From: CADEDH01 sp039029735
GTDB lineage: Bacteria > Actinomycetota > Acidimicrobiia > Acidimicrobiales > SZUA-35
Assembly (NCBI GenBank): GCA_039029735.1
Contig: JBCCFL010000021.1
Span: forward strand, 26,577-90,576
Direction: 5' to 3'
DNA length: 64,000 nt
Below the pieces are notes generated by a model, which saw only the letters and a list, made by a program, of their open reading frames with translations, was not told where the DNA came from and did no database searches. Made by a program: the position numbers and the translations under genes. Shown one piece after another: positions 51,136-60,056 of the stretch (within the stretch, counting starts at the first letter, position 1; each line of letters starts with the position of its first letter).

Positions 51136-52461
51136 TCAAGCGCCGCTGCGTTCCTGGGCCCGGAACCGCTCTTGTGCAGCCAGCACCGCCCGCCGCAGCG
51201 CATCCTCGGGGTCGAGATCGGCGGCCCGGGCGGCGGCGACGGTGGCCAGGAGACCACGCCCCAGGGTGACGTCGTCGAGGTCGTCGGCGATGGCCGCCAG
51301 CAATCCCGTCCCCGGCTCGATCGGGGCGCCAGCCCGTTCGGCCCTCTGGAGCGTCTTGGCCGCCAGGGCCAACGACGGCAGACCGGCCGGGATGCCGTCG
51401 AGGGCCGACGTGCGCTGCTTCTCGGCCTTCTTGATCTTCTCCCAGTTGGCCGCCACCTGATCAGCGCCGTCCACCTCGGTCTCGCCGAACACGTGGGGGT
51501 GGCGCGACACGAGCTTGTCGTGCACAGTCCGGGCCACGTCGGCGATCGTGAACGCACCTACCTCGGTGGCCAGCTCGGCGTGGAACAGAACCTGGAACCA
51601 GACATCGCCCAGCTCCTCCTCCAACAGCTCGTAGGGGGCGAGATCGCCCTCAGCCGCCGCTGCCACATCGTCGATCGCCTCCAGGAGTTCGTAGGTCTCC
51701 TCGAGCAGGTACGACCGAAGCGACGCGTGGTCCTGGGCCTGATCCCAAGGGCACTCCTGGCGGAGGCGGTGCATGAGCTGCACGGTTGACACCAACTCCT
51801 GAGCAACCGGAGCGGCAACCGTCGGTAGGTAGATCGACGTGAGGTGGTCGGGTTCGACCACACGATCCAGGTCCGGCCACGCCACCTCGACGATCGACTC
51901 CTCGGGCGTGCCGAGCCGCTGGAGTACGACGGCCCGCTGCTCGGGGCCGGCATCGATCGCGAGCTTGATGTCCGACAACACCCACGGCGCGTGGGCATGG
52001 GCCACCAGGAGCGGGCCACGTTCGCCAGCGGCCTGATGGGTGAATCGGTGCCCGTCGATCAACCGCACACCGTCGTCCACCGGGTCGACGCCGAGGCGAG
52101 CCCAGGCCACGTCGAGGAACGACATGGCCGGCACGAGCTCGACCCCGATGCGGGTGTCGGCTCGGAGCCGCCGGACGGTCTCCTCCAGCACCAGCGGAGA
52201 GCCTGGTACGGCGTAGAGAGCCGAACCGGCAGCCGTCGTGGCCGCCACGAGCGCGTCGGTGATGGCGCCGTAGACGTGGTCGAAGGTCTCCGCTGTCTCG
52301 TAGAGGTGGTCGAAGCTGGTCGCGTCGCTGACGAGATGCGCCGTTGGGTGCCGGCTCGTGCGAACGAACCGCTGCTCGGCGGCCTCGATCCTGGTAAGGG
52401 TCTCCGCGGTCAGATGGTGCTCACCCCCGGGACCGAGCCCACAGATGGTGAGGGTTGCCAT
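51136..52461 (-). CDS. mazG: MazG nucleoside triphosphate pyrophosphohydrolase with tetrapyrrole-methylase-like N-domain
   Basis: 441-residue bipartite protein. The N-terminal tetrapyrrole-methylase-like domain (about 1-215, LTICGLGPGGEHHLTAETL) is common in MazG of Gram-positives. The MazG domain (about 225-390) contains the RQECPWDQAQDHASLRSYLL start, the EExxE-type metal ligands in EETYELLEAI and the ELGDVWFQVLFHAE motif. It hydrolyses NTPs or (p)ppGpp-like nucleotides. ATG 52461 overlaps the upstream parvulin stop by one base (TGATG). It lies close to eno and ftsB, matching mycobacterial order. Confidence 0.94.
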   Translation of the reverse strand: MATLTICGLGPGGEHHLTAETLTRIEAAEQRFVRTSRHPTAHLVSDATSFDHLYETAETFDHVYGAITDALVAATTAAGSALYAVPGSPLVLEETVRRLRADTRIGVELVPAMSFLDVAWARLGVDPVDDGVRLIDGHRFTHQAAGERGPLLVAHAHAPWVLSDIKLAIDAGPEQRAVVLQRLGTPEESIVEVAWPDLDRVVEPDHLTSIYLPTVAAPVAQELVSTVQLMHRLRQECPWDQAQDHASLRSYLLEETYELLEAIDDVAAAAEGDLAPYELLEEELGDVWFQVLFHAELATEVGAFTIADVARTVHDKLVSRHPHVFGETEVDGADQVAANWEKIKKAEKQRTSALDGIPAGLPSLALAAKTLQRAERAGAPIEPGTGLLAAIADDLDDVTLGRGLLATVAAARAADLDPEDALRRAVLAAQERFRAQERSGA

Positions 52462-53549
52462 CAGCCGGGCAGGATCGTGCCGTTGATCGGATCCCAGGAG
52501 CCCACCCGAGGGTCGACCACGATGTCGGCGGTGGCCAGGGCTTCGCGGACCTGCTGCTCGGCCAGCGCGTCGCCATTGGGCGGCGGGGCCGGCTCGAATC
52601 CCTCCACCAGGATCACGTGGAAGCCGAAATCGGTCTGCACCGGGCCGACCGGCTCGCCGACAGTGGCGGCGTCGACGGCCTCGGCGAACGGTGGCACCCA
52701 GGCGCTGGTGTCTGAGCAGCCGAGATCGCCACCGTTGGGCCCAGATGGGCCGGTGGAGCGTTCCTGGGCGAGCGTGGCGAAGTCGGCGCCGGCGGCCAGT
52801 TCGGCAAGGGCGTCATTGGCCTGGGCCTCGGCCTCGGCCTCGATCTGGGCGACGGTTTCGTCGTCGGCATCGGGGGCCACCTCGACGCTGAACAGGATGT
52901 GGCGCACGCAGGGCACGTCTGGGCCGGGCTCGGCTGTGGCCGCCAGCGTGTTGGCCAGGGCGATCTGCCCGGCCCGGAAGTCACGCAGGAGCCCGAGGTA
53001 TGGCATCTCGGCGAGCGCCTGCTGGGCATCGGCGGCCGGGTCGGTTGCGGTGGGGAAGGCGGCGGCGATCTGGGGCACGAGCAACTGATCGGCTGCGGTC
53101 ACCTCGGCCTCGGTGATCTCACCGCCCGAGGTGCCGACCTCGGCTTCGACCACGGCGTCGAACACCGCGAGGTTCAGCGCCACTGCTGCGAAGTCGGGCG
53201 GCACCACACCGTTGAAGAGCAGGTTCACCGACTGCTCGTTCTCGGTGGTGGCCGACACGATCTCGTTCAGCTCGCCAAAGGTGATCTCGGCCGTGGCGCC
53301 ACTGGGTAGCGTGATCGCCGCTGCCACGTCAGCATCAGGGGCGTCGACGGTGGCATCGACCGGCTCGAAGGGAACGTCGACAAGCCCGTCGGCGACCTCG
53401 TCGTCAGCGGGCTCCTCGTCGGTTGTCGTCGCCTCGTCATCGTCGCTCGTTGCCGAGTCGCCGTCGAGGGCGATGGGCTCGTCCCGCGACACGCCGCATG
53501 CTGCGGTGATCAGGCAGAACGCGACGATGAGGGCAAGGCGGTTGCGCAC
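52461..53549 (-). CDS. Parvulin-type peptidyl-prolyl isomerase lipoprotein
   Basis: 362-residue exported chaperone-like protein. The lipobox is LITAAC with Cys18 after a short hydrophobic signal. An acidic linker (about 25-75) leads to a helical SurA-like N-domain. The parvulin domain (about 215-315) has VRHILFSVEVAPD, FATLAQERSTGPSGPNGGDL and FGFHVILVEGFEP. It probably catalyses prolyl isomerisation during folding of extracytoplasmic proteins. ATG 53549 is clear. It overlaps mazG by 1 bp, so the two genes are co-expressed. korB lies 17 bp upstream on the same strand. Confidence 0.88.
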   Translation of the reverse strand: MRNRLALIVAFCLITAACGVSRDEPIALDGDSATSDDDEATTTDEEPADDEVADGLVDVPFEPVDATVDAPDADVAAAITLPSGATAEITFGELNEIVSATTENEQSVNLLFNGVVPPDFAAVALNLAVFDAVVEAEVGTSGGEITEAEVTAADQLLVPQIAAAFPTATDPAADAQQALAEMPYLGLLRDFRAGQIALANTLAATAEPGPDVPCVRHILFSVEVAPDADDETVAQIEAEAEAQANDALAELAAGADFATLAQERSTGPSGPNGGDLGCSDTSAWVPPFAEAVDAATVGEPVGPVQTDFGFHVILVEGFEPAPPPNGDALAEQQVREALATADIVVDPRVGSWDPINGTILPG

Positions 53550-53566
53550 CCCCGCAGGCTAGCGGG

Positions 53567-54589
53567 CTACTCGACTGTCCAGGTCGCGCCCGATGACAGC
53601 AGCGAGCGCAGGTCGCCAGGCCCGTTCTGGGTGTTGGCCGCCAGCAACTGGTTGTTCACCGACTCGCTGTACTCGGGGGCCTCCACGTCGCGGAACACGC
53701 CGAAGGGCGTCGGCGTGACGTTGTCGTTCGACAGGTTTCCGAGGGCGAATGCCATCGACGGATCGTCGAGATGCTCGTCGTGGATGGCGAGGGCCGACTC
53801 ACCGGCCTCGTCCACCTTCACGAGCTGGGCCATGCCGCCGTCGAACGAGACACCCTTGCCCCCGTCGGCTCCGAAACGGATCGGCTCGCCGTGCGTGAGG
53901 TTGATCATCATCTCGTCGCGGTTGGCCCGCTTGAGGATCGGATCGTAGGCACCGTCGTTGAACACGTTGCAGTTCTGGTAGATCTCGACGAACGAGGCAC
54001 CCTTGTGGGCATTGGCCCGCTGGAACGTCTCGATCATGTGCTTGCGGTCGAGATCATGCGTCCGGGCCACGAAGGTGGCGCCGGCACCGACTGCCACGCT
54101 GATCGGGTTGAACGGCCGATCGATCGAGCCCATCGGGGTGGACTTGGTGACCTTGCCCACCTCGGAGGTTGGCGAGTACTGGCCCTTGGTCAGGCCATAG
54201 ATCTGGTTGTTGAACAGCAGCACCTTGATGTTCACGTTGCGGCGCAGCGCGTGAATGAGATGGTTGCCACCGATCGAGAGCATGTCGCCGTCGCCGCCGA
54301 CCACCCACACGTCGAGGTCGGGACGAGCCACGGCGAGACCGGTGGCGATCGCCGGGGCCCGGCCGTGGATCGTGTGCATGCCGTAGGTCGACATGTAGTA
54401 CGGGAACCGGGCGGCGCAGCCGATACCGGACACGAACACGGTGTTCTCCCGCTTCACGTCCATCTCGGTGTGCATGAACTGCATCGCGGCGAGAATGCCG
54501 TAGTCACCGCAACCGGGGCACCAACGCACCTCCTGGTCGGAGGTCCAGTACCCACGCTGGCTCGGATCGAGCGTAACTTCGGTTGCCAT
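53567..54589 (-). CDS. korB: 2-oxoacid:ferredoxin oxidoreductase subunit beta
   Basis: 340-residue TPP-binding subunit. Key features: the CPGCGDYGILAAMQ cluster/TPP-binding motif near residue 25, GRAPAIATGLAVARPDLDVW, TPP-Mg2+ site GGDGDMLSIGGNHLIHALRR and NNQIYGLTKGQYSPTSEVGK. With KorA it oxidatively decarboxylates 2-oxoglutarate to succinyl-CoA using ferredoxin, an alternative TCA step in actinobacteria. It starts 2 bp from the korA stop. The closing SLLSSGATWTVE is typical of the family. Confidence 0.93.
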   Translation of the reverse strand: MATEVTLDPSQRGYWTSDQEVRWCPGCGDYGILAAMQFMHTEMDVKRENTVFVSGIGCAARFPYYMSTYGMHTIHGRAPAIATGLAVARPDLDVWVVGGDGDMLSIGGNHLIHALRRNVNIKVLLFNNQIYGLTKGQYSPTSEVGKVTKSTPMGSIDRPFNPISVAVGAGATFVARTHDLDRKHMIETFQRANAHKGASFVEIYQNCNVFNDGAYDPILKRANRDEMMINLTHGEPIRFGADGGKGVSFDGGMAQLVKVDEAGESALAIHDEHLDDPSMAFALGNLSNDNVTPTPFGVFRDVEAPEYSESVNNQLLAANTQNGPGDLRSLLSSGATWTVE

Positions 54590-54591
54590 GA

Positions 54592-56454
54592 TCAGATTCC
54601 TTCCCGAATGGTCTCGACCAGTTCCGCCGCCGTGAAGGGGGTGCCCTTCACCTTGGTTATCGACTGGGCGTCGACGAGAAACTCAGCTCGCAGGAGCCGC
54701 ACGAGCTGACCCTTGTTCAGCTCGGGGACGAACACCTTGTCGTAGCTCCCGAGCACCTCACCGAGGTTGGCTGGGAACGGATGGAGGTGCGTCAGATGGG
54801 CGGTGTGGGTGGCCACACCGCCGGCGTTCAGGCGCTGAGCGGCCGAGGTGATCGCGCCGGCCGTCGACCCCCAGCCGATGATCAGCACGTCGGCGTCACC
54901 ATCACCCTTGACGTCGAGGGGCGGGATGTCGGCGGCGATGCCGTCGATCTTGGCCTGCCGCTGGTCGGTCATCTCGCCGTGGTTGTCGGGGTCGTAGCTG
55001 ACGTTGCCGGTGTTGGCGGCCTTCTCGAGCCCACCGAGGCGATGCTCGAGGCCGGGCGTACCCGGAATGGCCCACGGGCGGGCCATGGTCTCGGCGTCAC
55101 GCAGGTAGGGCCAGAACTCAGGCTCACCGTCGGCGCCGATGGCGTTGGTCTCGGTGGTGAACGACACGCTGATGTCGGGCAGATCGTCCACGTCGGGGAG
55201 CTGCCATGGCTCAGCGCCATTGGCCAGGTAGCCGTCGGTGAGCAGGATCACGGGCGTGCGGTACTTGAGGGCCAGCCGCGACGCCTCGATCACAGCGTCG
55301 AAGCACTCGGCGGGCGTCGATGCAGCCACGATCGGCAGTGGCGCCTCGCCATGACGGCCGTACATCGCCATCATGAGGTCGCTGGCCTCGGTCTTGGTGG
55401 GCAGGCCGGTGGAGGGCCCGCCCCGCTGCACGTCGATCAGCACGAGCGGGAGCTCCATGCTGACGGCGAGGCCGAGCGTTTCACCCTTGAGGGCGACGCC
55501 GGGGCCCGACGTGGTGGTGTAGGCGAGATGGCCACCGAAGGCCGCACCGAGAGCGGCGCCGATGCCGGCGATCTCGTCCTCGGCCTGGAACGTGCGCACA
55601 CCGAAGTTCTTGTGGCGCGACAGCTCGTGGAGGATGTCGGAGGCCGGGGTGATCGGGTAGCTCCCGAGGAAGACCGGGAGCTTGGCCAGCTGGCCGGCGG
55701 CGATCATGCCCCAGGCCGTCGCCGTGTTGCCGGTGATGTTGGTATAGACGCCAGGAACCTGCGGGGCGGCCTTCACCTTGAACGGGCTGCCGAACATCTC
55801 GGCGGTCTCGCCGAAGGCGTGGCCGGCCTTGAACGCCGCGGTGTTCGAGGCAATCACCTCGGGCCGCTTGGCGAACTTCGCATCGATCCAGTCGAGCGTC
55901 GGCTCCTGGGGGCGGGAGTACATCCACGAGATGAGTCCGAGGGCGAAGAAGTTCTTGGAACGCTCGGCGTCGCGCTTCTTGACGTCGATCTCGGTGGTGG
56001 CGTCGAGCGTGAGCTTCGTCATGGGCACCCGGTGCACCACGTAGCCGGCCAGCGAGTTGTCCTCGCGGGGGTCGGAGTCGAAACCTGCCTTCTCGAGGTT
56101 GCGCTCGTCGAAGGCGTCATCGTTCAGGATCAGGGTGCCACCCGAACGCAGCCGATTCAGTTCGCTCTTGAGGGCGGCGGGGTTCATGGCCACCAACACA
56201 TCGGGCGCATCGCCCGGGGTGTGGATCTCGTGGTCCGAGATGTGCACCTGGAACGCCGACACGCCGGCGAGCGTGCCCTGCGGGGCCCGGATCTCGGCCG
56301 GGAACTCCGGCAGCGTGGCAAGGTCGTTACCGGCGAGGGCGCTGGCCGAGGTGAACCGGTCCCCGGTGAGCTGCATCCCGTCGCCGGAGTCACCGGCGAA
56401 TCGAATCACCACGTGATCGAGTTCGTTCTCGATCCGTTCTGCTGTGTCAGTCAC
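54592..56454 (-). CDS. korA: 2-oxoacid:ferredoxin oxidoreductase subunit alpha (fused gamma-alpha)
   Basis: 620-residue subunit with the gamma domain first (VVIRFAGDSGDGMQLTGDRF near the start), then the pyrimidine-binding alpha domain (GSYPITPASDILHELSRHKN near 250), FQAEDEIAGIGAALGAAFGG and a C-terminal transketolase-like domain. This gamma-alpha fusion is the normal KorA of actinobacteria. GTG 56454 is chosen because the family begins at VTDTAERIENELDHVVIRF; the open frame runs further to 56592 without features. It is cotranscribed with korB. Specificity for 2-oxoglutarate over pyruvate is inferred from the family form. Confidence 0.92.
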   Translation of the reverse strand: MTDTAERIENELDHVVIRFAGDSGDGMQLTGDRFTSASALAGNDLATLPEFPAEIRAPQGTLAGVSAFQVHISDHEIHTPGDAPDVLVAMNPAALKSELNRLRSGGTLILNDDAFDERNLEKAGFDSDPREDNSLAGYVVHRVPMTKLTLDATTEIDVKKRDAERSKNFFALGLISWMYSRPQEPTLDWIDAKFAKRPEVIASNTAAFKAGHAFGETAEMFGSPFKVKAAPQVPGVYTNITGNTATAWGMIAAGQLAKLPVFLGSYPITPASDILHELSRHKNFGVRTFQAEDEIAGIGAALGAAFGGHLAYTTTSGPGVALKGETLGLAVSMELPLVLIDVQRGGPSTGLPTKTEASDLMMAMYGRHGEAPLPIVAASTPAECFDAVIEASRLALKYRTPVILLTDGYLANGAEPWQLPDVDDLPDISVSFTTETNAIGADGEPEFWPYLRDAETMARPWAIPGTPGLEHRLGGLEKAANTGNVSYDPDNHGEMTDQRQAKIDGIAADIPPLDVKGDGDADVLIIGWGSTAGAITSAAQRLNAGGVATHTAHLTHLHPFPANLGEVLGSYDKVFVPELNKGQLVRLLRAEFLVDAQSITKVKGTPFTAAELVETIREGI

Positions 56455-56631
56455 GTCTTCCCCTACGGATGGGTACCGGGCACGCTGCACCCCGACGCGC
56501 GAGGCCGCTGCCCTGTCGCTGATGGCGCCCCTTGTGGCCGTGTGTCCCCGAGCGCCGCGTCTCTTCGAAAGCCAAAGGGACGCCAAACACATTACCGGCC
56601 CGTAGCCGACGATCCGAACTCGGAACGCGAA

Positions 56632-56657
56632 GAAGCGGCGCCCGGAGGCGCCGCTTC
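56632..56657 (-). terminator. Hairpin terminator after the proVWX operon
   Basis: A perfect 11-bp inverted repeat (GAAGCGGCGCC/GGCGCCGCTTC) with a 4-nt loop lies 31 bases past the proX stop in the direction of transcription. The tail is only weakly T-rich (TTCGCGTT), so termination may be partial. Confidence 0.7.
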
Positions 56658-56687
56658 GTTCACGGTTTCAGCTCAGAAGAGCGGAGA

Positions 56688-57794
56688 TCAGCTCGCAGCG
56701 CGAGCAGTCTCGAGCCAGCCGTCGACCAGCTCACGGTTCTCGGCGATCCAGTCGGCGGCGAGCCCCTGGATTGCCTCGTTGGTGTCGGCGCCACCGTCCT
56801 GCTCCACGTTGGCCAGCGACACGTCGATGACGGGCAGCTTGACCTCTGCGAACAGGGCTTCGGCGGCCGGGTTCTCGGCCAGCCAGTCGCTGTTGGCCGT
56901 CACCTGGATGTCGGCGGCGACCCAGCCGAGCTGGCAGGTGCCGGCGTCGGCGGCAGCGGGGCACTCGTCCGGACCTATGGAGGCGGTGCCGGGACGCTGG
57001 TCCCAGCCCTCGCCACCCTCTTCACCGGTGGGGTTGGAGTCGTCGAGCACGTCGTCCATGGCCAGCCACACCACGTTCTCACCGGGGATGAGGTTGGTGA
57101 TGTAGGCCGAAGGCGTCCAGGTGTAGATCACCATGGGCTCGCCAGCGTCGGCCTTGGCAACGGCCTCGGCCATCATGGCGTCGTAGCCGGCGATGGTCTG
57201 GGCGATGTTCTCCCAGCCCGAGAACTCGATCTGGGCAAGGATGATGTTGTCGCAGGTCCAGCTCTCCTGGCAGCCGTAGATGTCGGCAACGCCGTTCCCG
57301 GGAACCGGGTCGGAGGCGTCGAAGGCGGCCAGGATCTCGGGATCGCTGTTCAGCTGGTCGAGCGTGGTGATGCCGTACTCGTCAGCGAACGACTTCGTCA
57401 CCAGGAAGCCCTGCAGACCACCAGCGATCATCTCTTCACCCACGATGGTGACCGAATCACCAACGAGCGAGCCGTCGGGCATCTCGGCCTCGTGCCAGCT
57501 GAGGTGGCCCGGGTACCAGCTGTTCACCCAGAAGTCGAAGTCGCCCTGTGCCATCGACAGGTAGGCCAGCGACGGGCCCAGTTCGAGGTCGGCCGGGTCG
57601 CTCACGACGTAGCCGAGCTCCTCCAAGAGCGCCTCGTAGACGTAGGCCTGGAAGTAGCCGGTGGACCAGTCGGCGCGAGCCATGGTCACCTCTACGCCGT
57701 CGCCTGGGCCGCTGCTGTCGTCGCTGCCACAGGCGGCGGCGATCATCAGCAGGGCGGCGAGCAAGGCCAGAAGTTTGGTCTTGGTTGTCCGCAT
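56688..57794 (-). CDS. proX: Glycine betaine/proline ABC transporter substrate-binding lipoprotein
   Basis: 368-residue solute-binding lipoprotein of the OpuAC/ProX family. The signal is MRTTKTKLLALLAALLMIAA with the lipobox Cys at 22. Aromatic ligand-cage segments (DWSTGYFQAYVYEALLEELG, then FWVNSWYPGHLSWH and EPMVIYTWTPSAYI) are typical. ATG 57794 has the strong site GAGGAG upstream and gives a full signal; a longer ORF from 57857 would put extra residues before the signal. It is the last gene of a proVWX operon and binds betaine-like osmoprotectants. Confidence 0.92.
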   Translation of the reverse strand: MRTTKTKLLALLAALLMIAAACGSDDSSGPGDGVEVTMARADWSTGYFQAYVYEALLEELGYVVSDPADLELGPSLAYLSMAQGDFDFWVNSWYPGHLSWHEAEMPDGSLVGDSVTIVGEEMIAGGLQGFLVTKSFADEYGITTLDQLNSDPEILAAFDASDPVPGNGVADIYGCQESWTCDNIILAQIEFSGWENIAQTIAGYDAMMAEAVAKADAGEPMVIYTWTPSAYITNLIPGENVVWLAMDDVLDDSNPTGEEGGEGWDQRPGTASIGPDECPAAADAGTCQLGWVAADIQVTANSDWLAENPAAEALFAEVKLPVIDVSLANVEQDGGADTNEAIQGLAADWIAENRELVDGWLETARAAS

Positions 57795-57873
57795 GGATTT
57801 TCTCTCCTCGGTTGGTGCCCGCCCTATCGGGAAGGCGATGTGTGCCATGGGGCACAACAGCTAATCACCATAG

Positions 57874-57907
57874 TGGTCCTTGGCCACGACTACGTAGTCA
57901 AGGACCA
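57874..57907 (-). promoter_or_regulatory. Intergenic hairpin between proW and proX
   Basis: A 9-bp stem (TGGTCCTTG/CAAGGACCA) encloses a loop containing the perfect 12-bp palindrome GACTACGTAGTC. It lies in the 147-bp gap between the permease stop and the binding-protein start. Such hairpins often stabilise or cut the mRNA to allow higher expression of the binding protein; this role is inferred. Confidence 0.55.
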
Positions 57908-57941
57908 TGCCGCCAGCTGGGGCTGGAGGGGTGAGAGTGGA

Positions 57942-60056
57942 TCAGCCGGGGGCGCCGACCAGTTCCACGTCGGGGCTGGACTGCTCAGCGGGCTCGTCGA
58001 CAGCGATGTCTTCGTACACCCGGGAGCGTCGGAACTCGCTGAGGACTCCCATGGACGACGCAACGATCACGAATCCGCCGACCAGAGCCAGGAACGAGCC
58101 GATTCCACTCACGTAGTTCGGGTCGGCGGTCCGGACCTGCGTCATCACCCAGGCACTGGTCACCATCATGATCGAGGCACCGATGCCGGCGTTGATGGTG
58201 CTCCACATCCACTGCCGATGCTCGTCGCGCCCGAGCGCGCCGACCGCCGGGAGGGCGGCGGCGAGCGCCAGCGCCCCGATGAGAAGGGTCCAGAGACCGA
58301 GGCGGCTGCCATCGGAGCTGAGGCCGTCGGTGACGATGGTGTCGGAACTGCGAGCGCTGGCCATGAGCGAGCTGAGCTCGGCAGCGATCGGACCAGCGCG
58401 GTCTGGCTCGTCCTCGGCCTGCTGGCGCAGCTCCGCGATCTGGGCTTCGATCTCAGGCGAGAGAACGACGTCGGTCCGGCCGTCGAAGCTCCACCCGGAG
58501 AACGCCGCACCGAGCAGCACGAGGGCTGCGAACACCACAAGGCCGTAGCGGGCCCACGAGATGTTCGGTGACAGCGGCCGCAGTGCGCTGTAGGGGCCCT
58601 GGATCATCCACCAGATCGAACCGGCGGTGGCGAGGGCTCCGCCGGCCACGGCCAGGTAGACGCCGATACCGGTGCCGGGCTCGCTGTTGGGGGCGGCCGA
58701 CGAGATCAGGTGCACCAGTGCGAGCACGAACACCGAGATCGAGGCGATTGCGGCGCCGTCGGCGGCCAGCCAGCGTGCGCCACGACCGGGCCGGCCGAGG
58801 CCGGTGAACACCGCCAGCAGCGTGAAGGCAGCCAGTGCGAGGATGATGAACCCGAACCACGAGCCACCGGAGGCCGAGAGTCCGTTGAACGAGTCGCCGT
58901 TGAGGCTCTCGTCGGCTCGCCGCCCGAAGGCACTGAACTTGCCGGCGTCGATCGTCCAGGGGAGGACGAGCGCCACGATGGCCACCAGGGAGCCGACGCC
59001 GGTCACGATGCCAGCAGTGCGCTCACCCGAGCTGACCTCGGCGAACCGCACGGCCGGGGTGGGGGCGGTGTCGGCCGCAGCGTCGGCATCGGTGTCGGCC
59101 TCGTCGGCGAGCAGCGCCTCCGGGTCACGGCGGTGGGCCCACGCGGCTGCGATCCGGCTCAACAGGCTTCCGCCATCGCCGTCCTCGCGCTGGGAGATGC
59201 GGTCGAGCACCACGGCCACGAGGAAGAACGCGAGACCGCTGGAGGCCGCGAGGCTGACGTCCTGGTTCGACAGGGCCCGGAACATGAGACGACCCAGACC
59301 GCCGGCGCCCATGATGGCGGCGATGCCGAGCATCGAGATCGCCAGCAGGAGGGTCTGGTTGATCCCGGTCATGATCGCAGGGCGAGCAAGAGGGAGCTGC
59401 ACGTCGGTGAGCACCCGAATCTCGGACGCGCCGTAGGCCCGAGACGCCTCGACGACGTCTTCGGGAACCTGGCGGATGCCGAGGTTGGTGAGGCGGATCA
59501 GCGGTGGGATGGCGAACACCATCGTGACCATCGTGGCCGAGACCTCACCGATGCCCCAGAAGAAGATGACAGGCAGCATGTACACGAACGAGTGCACCAC
59601 CTGCATCGCGTCGAGGACGGGGCGGATCGTCTGCCACACCCCGTCGAAACGACCAGCGAGCACGCCGAGGGGTATACCTATCAATACGCAGAAGAACACG
59701 GCCACGCCGATGAACCCGATGGTTCGGGCCGTCTCCACCCAGTAGGCGTTGCCGAGCAGGCCGCACACCGTGAGGGCGACCATGACGAACACCGCCACCC
59801 TGATGTTGCGGACGAGGGCGGCGATGAGGCCCATCGCCAGCACCACGAACACCCAGGACACCTCTTCGAGCACACCGCGCACGAGGAAGTCGATGAGTAC
59901 GTCGAACGGCCACACGATGATGTCGAGCGCCGTGTCGAGTTCGGTGGCGATCCAGTCGACCGCCTGGTCCATCCAGTCCCCGAAGGGAATCCGGAACTCG
60001 TCGAGTACCTCGTTGTCGAGGAGACTCGGATCGTCTTGCGCCAAGAGCCCCATCAC
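57942..60056 (-). CDS. proW: Glycine betaine/proline ABC transporter permease with long membrane extension
   Basis: 704-residue protein, about twice the usual permease length. The first about 310 residues are a ProW/OpuAB permease with a hydrophobic leader, several membrane segments and the EAA loop VVEASRAYGASEIRVLTDVQ. From about 315 an extra region carries several more membrane segments (for example TAGIVTGVGSLVAIVALVLP and SWFGFIILALAAFTLLAVFT), a charged helical extracytoplasmic-looking stretch near 530-580 and further segments. No domain in the extension is recognised. ATG 60056 overlaps proV by 4 bp. The operon order is proV, proW, proX. Confidence 0.88.
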   Translation of the reverse strand: MMGLLAQDDPSLLDNEVLDEFRIPFGDWMDQAVDWIATELDTALDIIVWPFDVLIDFLVRGVLEEVSWVFVVLAMGLIAALVRNIRVAVFVMVALTVCGLLGNAYWVETARTIGFIGVAVFFCVLIGIPLGVLAGRFDGVWQTIRPVLDAMQVVHSFVYMLPVIFFWGIGEVSATMVTMVFAIPPLIRLTNLGIRQVPEDVVEASRAYGASEIRVLTDVQLPLARPAIMTGINQTLLLAISMLGIAAIMGAGGLGRLMFRALSNQDVSLAASSGLAFFLVAVVLDRISQREDGDGGSLLSRIAAAWAHRRDPEALLADEADTDADAAADTAPTPAVRFAEVSSGERTAGIVTGVGSLVAIVALVLPWTIDAGKFSAFGRRADESLNGDSFNGLSASGGSWFGFIILALAAFTLLAVFTGLGRPGRGARWLAADGAAIASISVFVLALVHLISSAAPNSEPGTGIGVYLAVAGGALATAGSIWWMIQGPYSALRPLSPNISWARYGLVVFAALVLLGAAFSGWSFDGRTDVVLSPEIEAQIAELRQQAEDEPDRAGPIAAELSSLMASARSSDTIVTDGLSSDGSRLGLWTLLIGALALAAALPAVGALGRDEHRQWMWSTINAGIGASIMMVTSAWVMTQVRTADPNYVSGIGSFLALVGGFVIVASSMGVLSEFRRSRVYEDIAVDEPAEQSSPDVELVGAPG

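Noticed and set aside
54781..57105. 774-codon plus-strand frame
   Set aside because: Shadow of korA and proX, which have complete family motifs.
56532..58571. 679-codon plus-strand frame
   Set aside because: Shadow of proX and proW; no credible domain.
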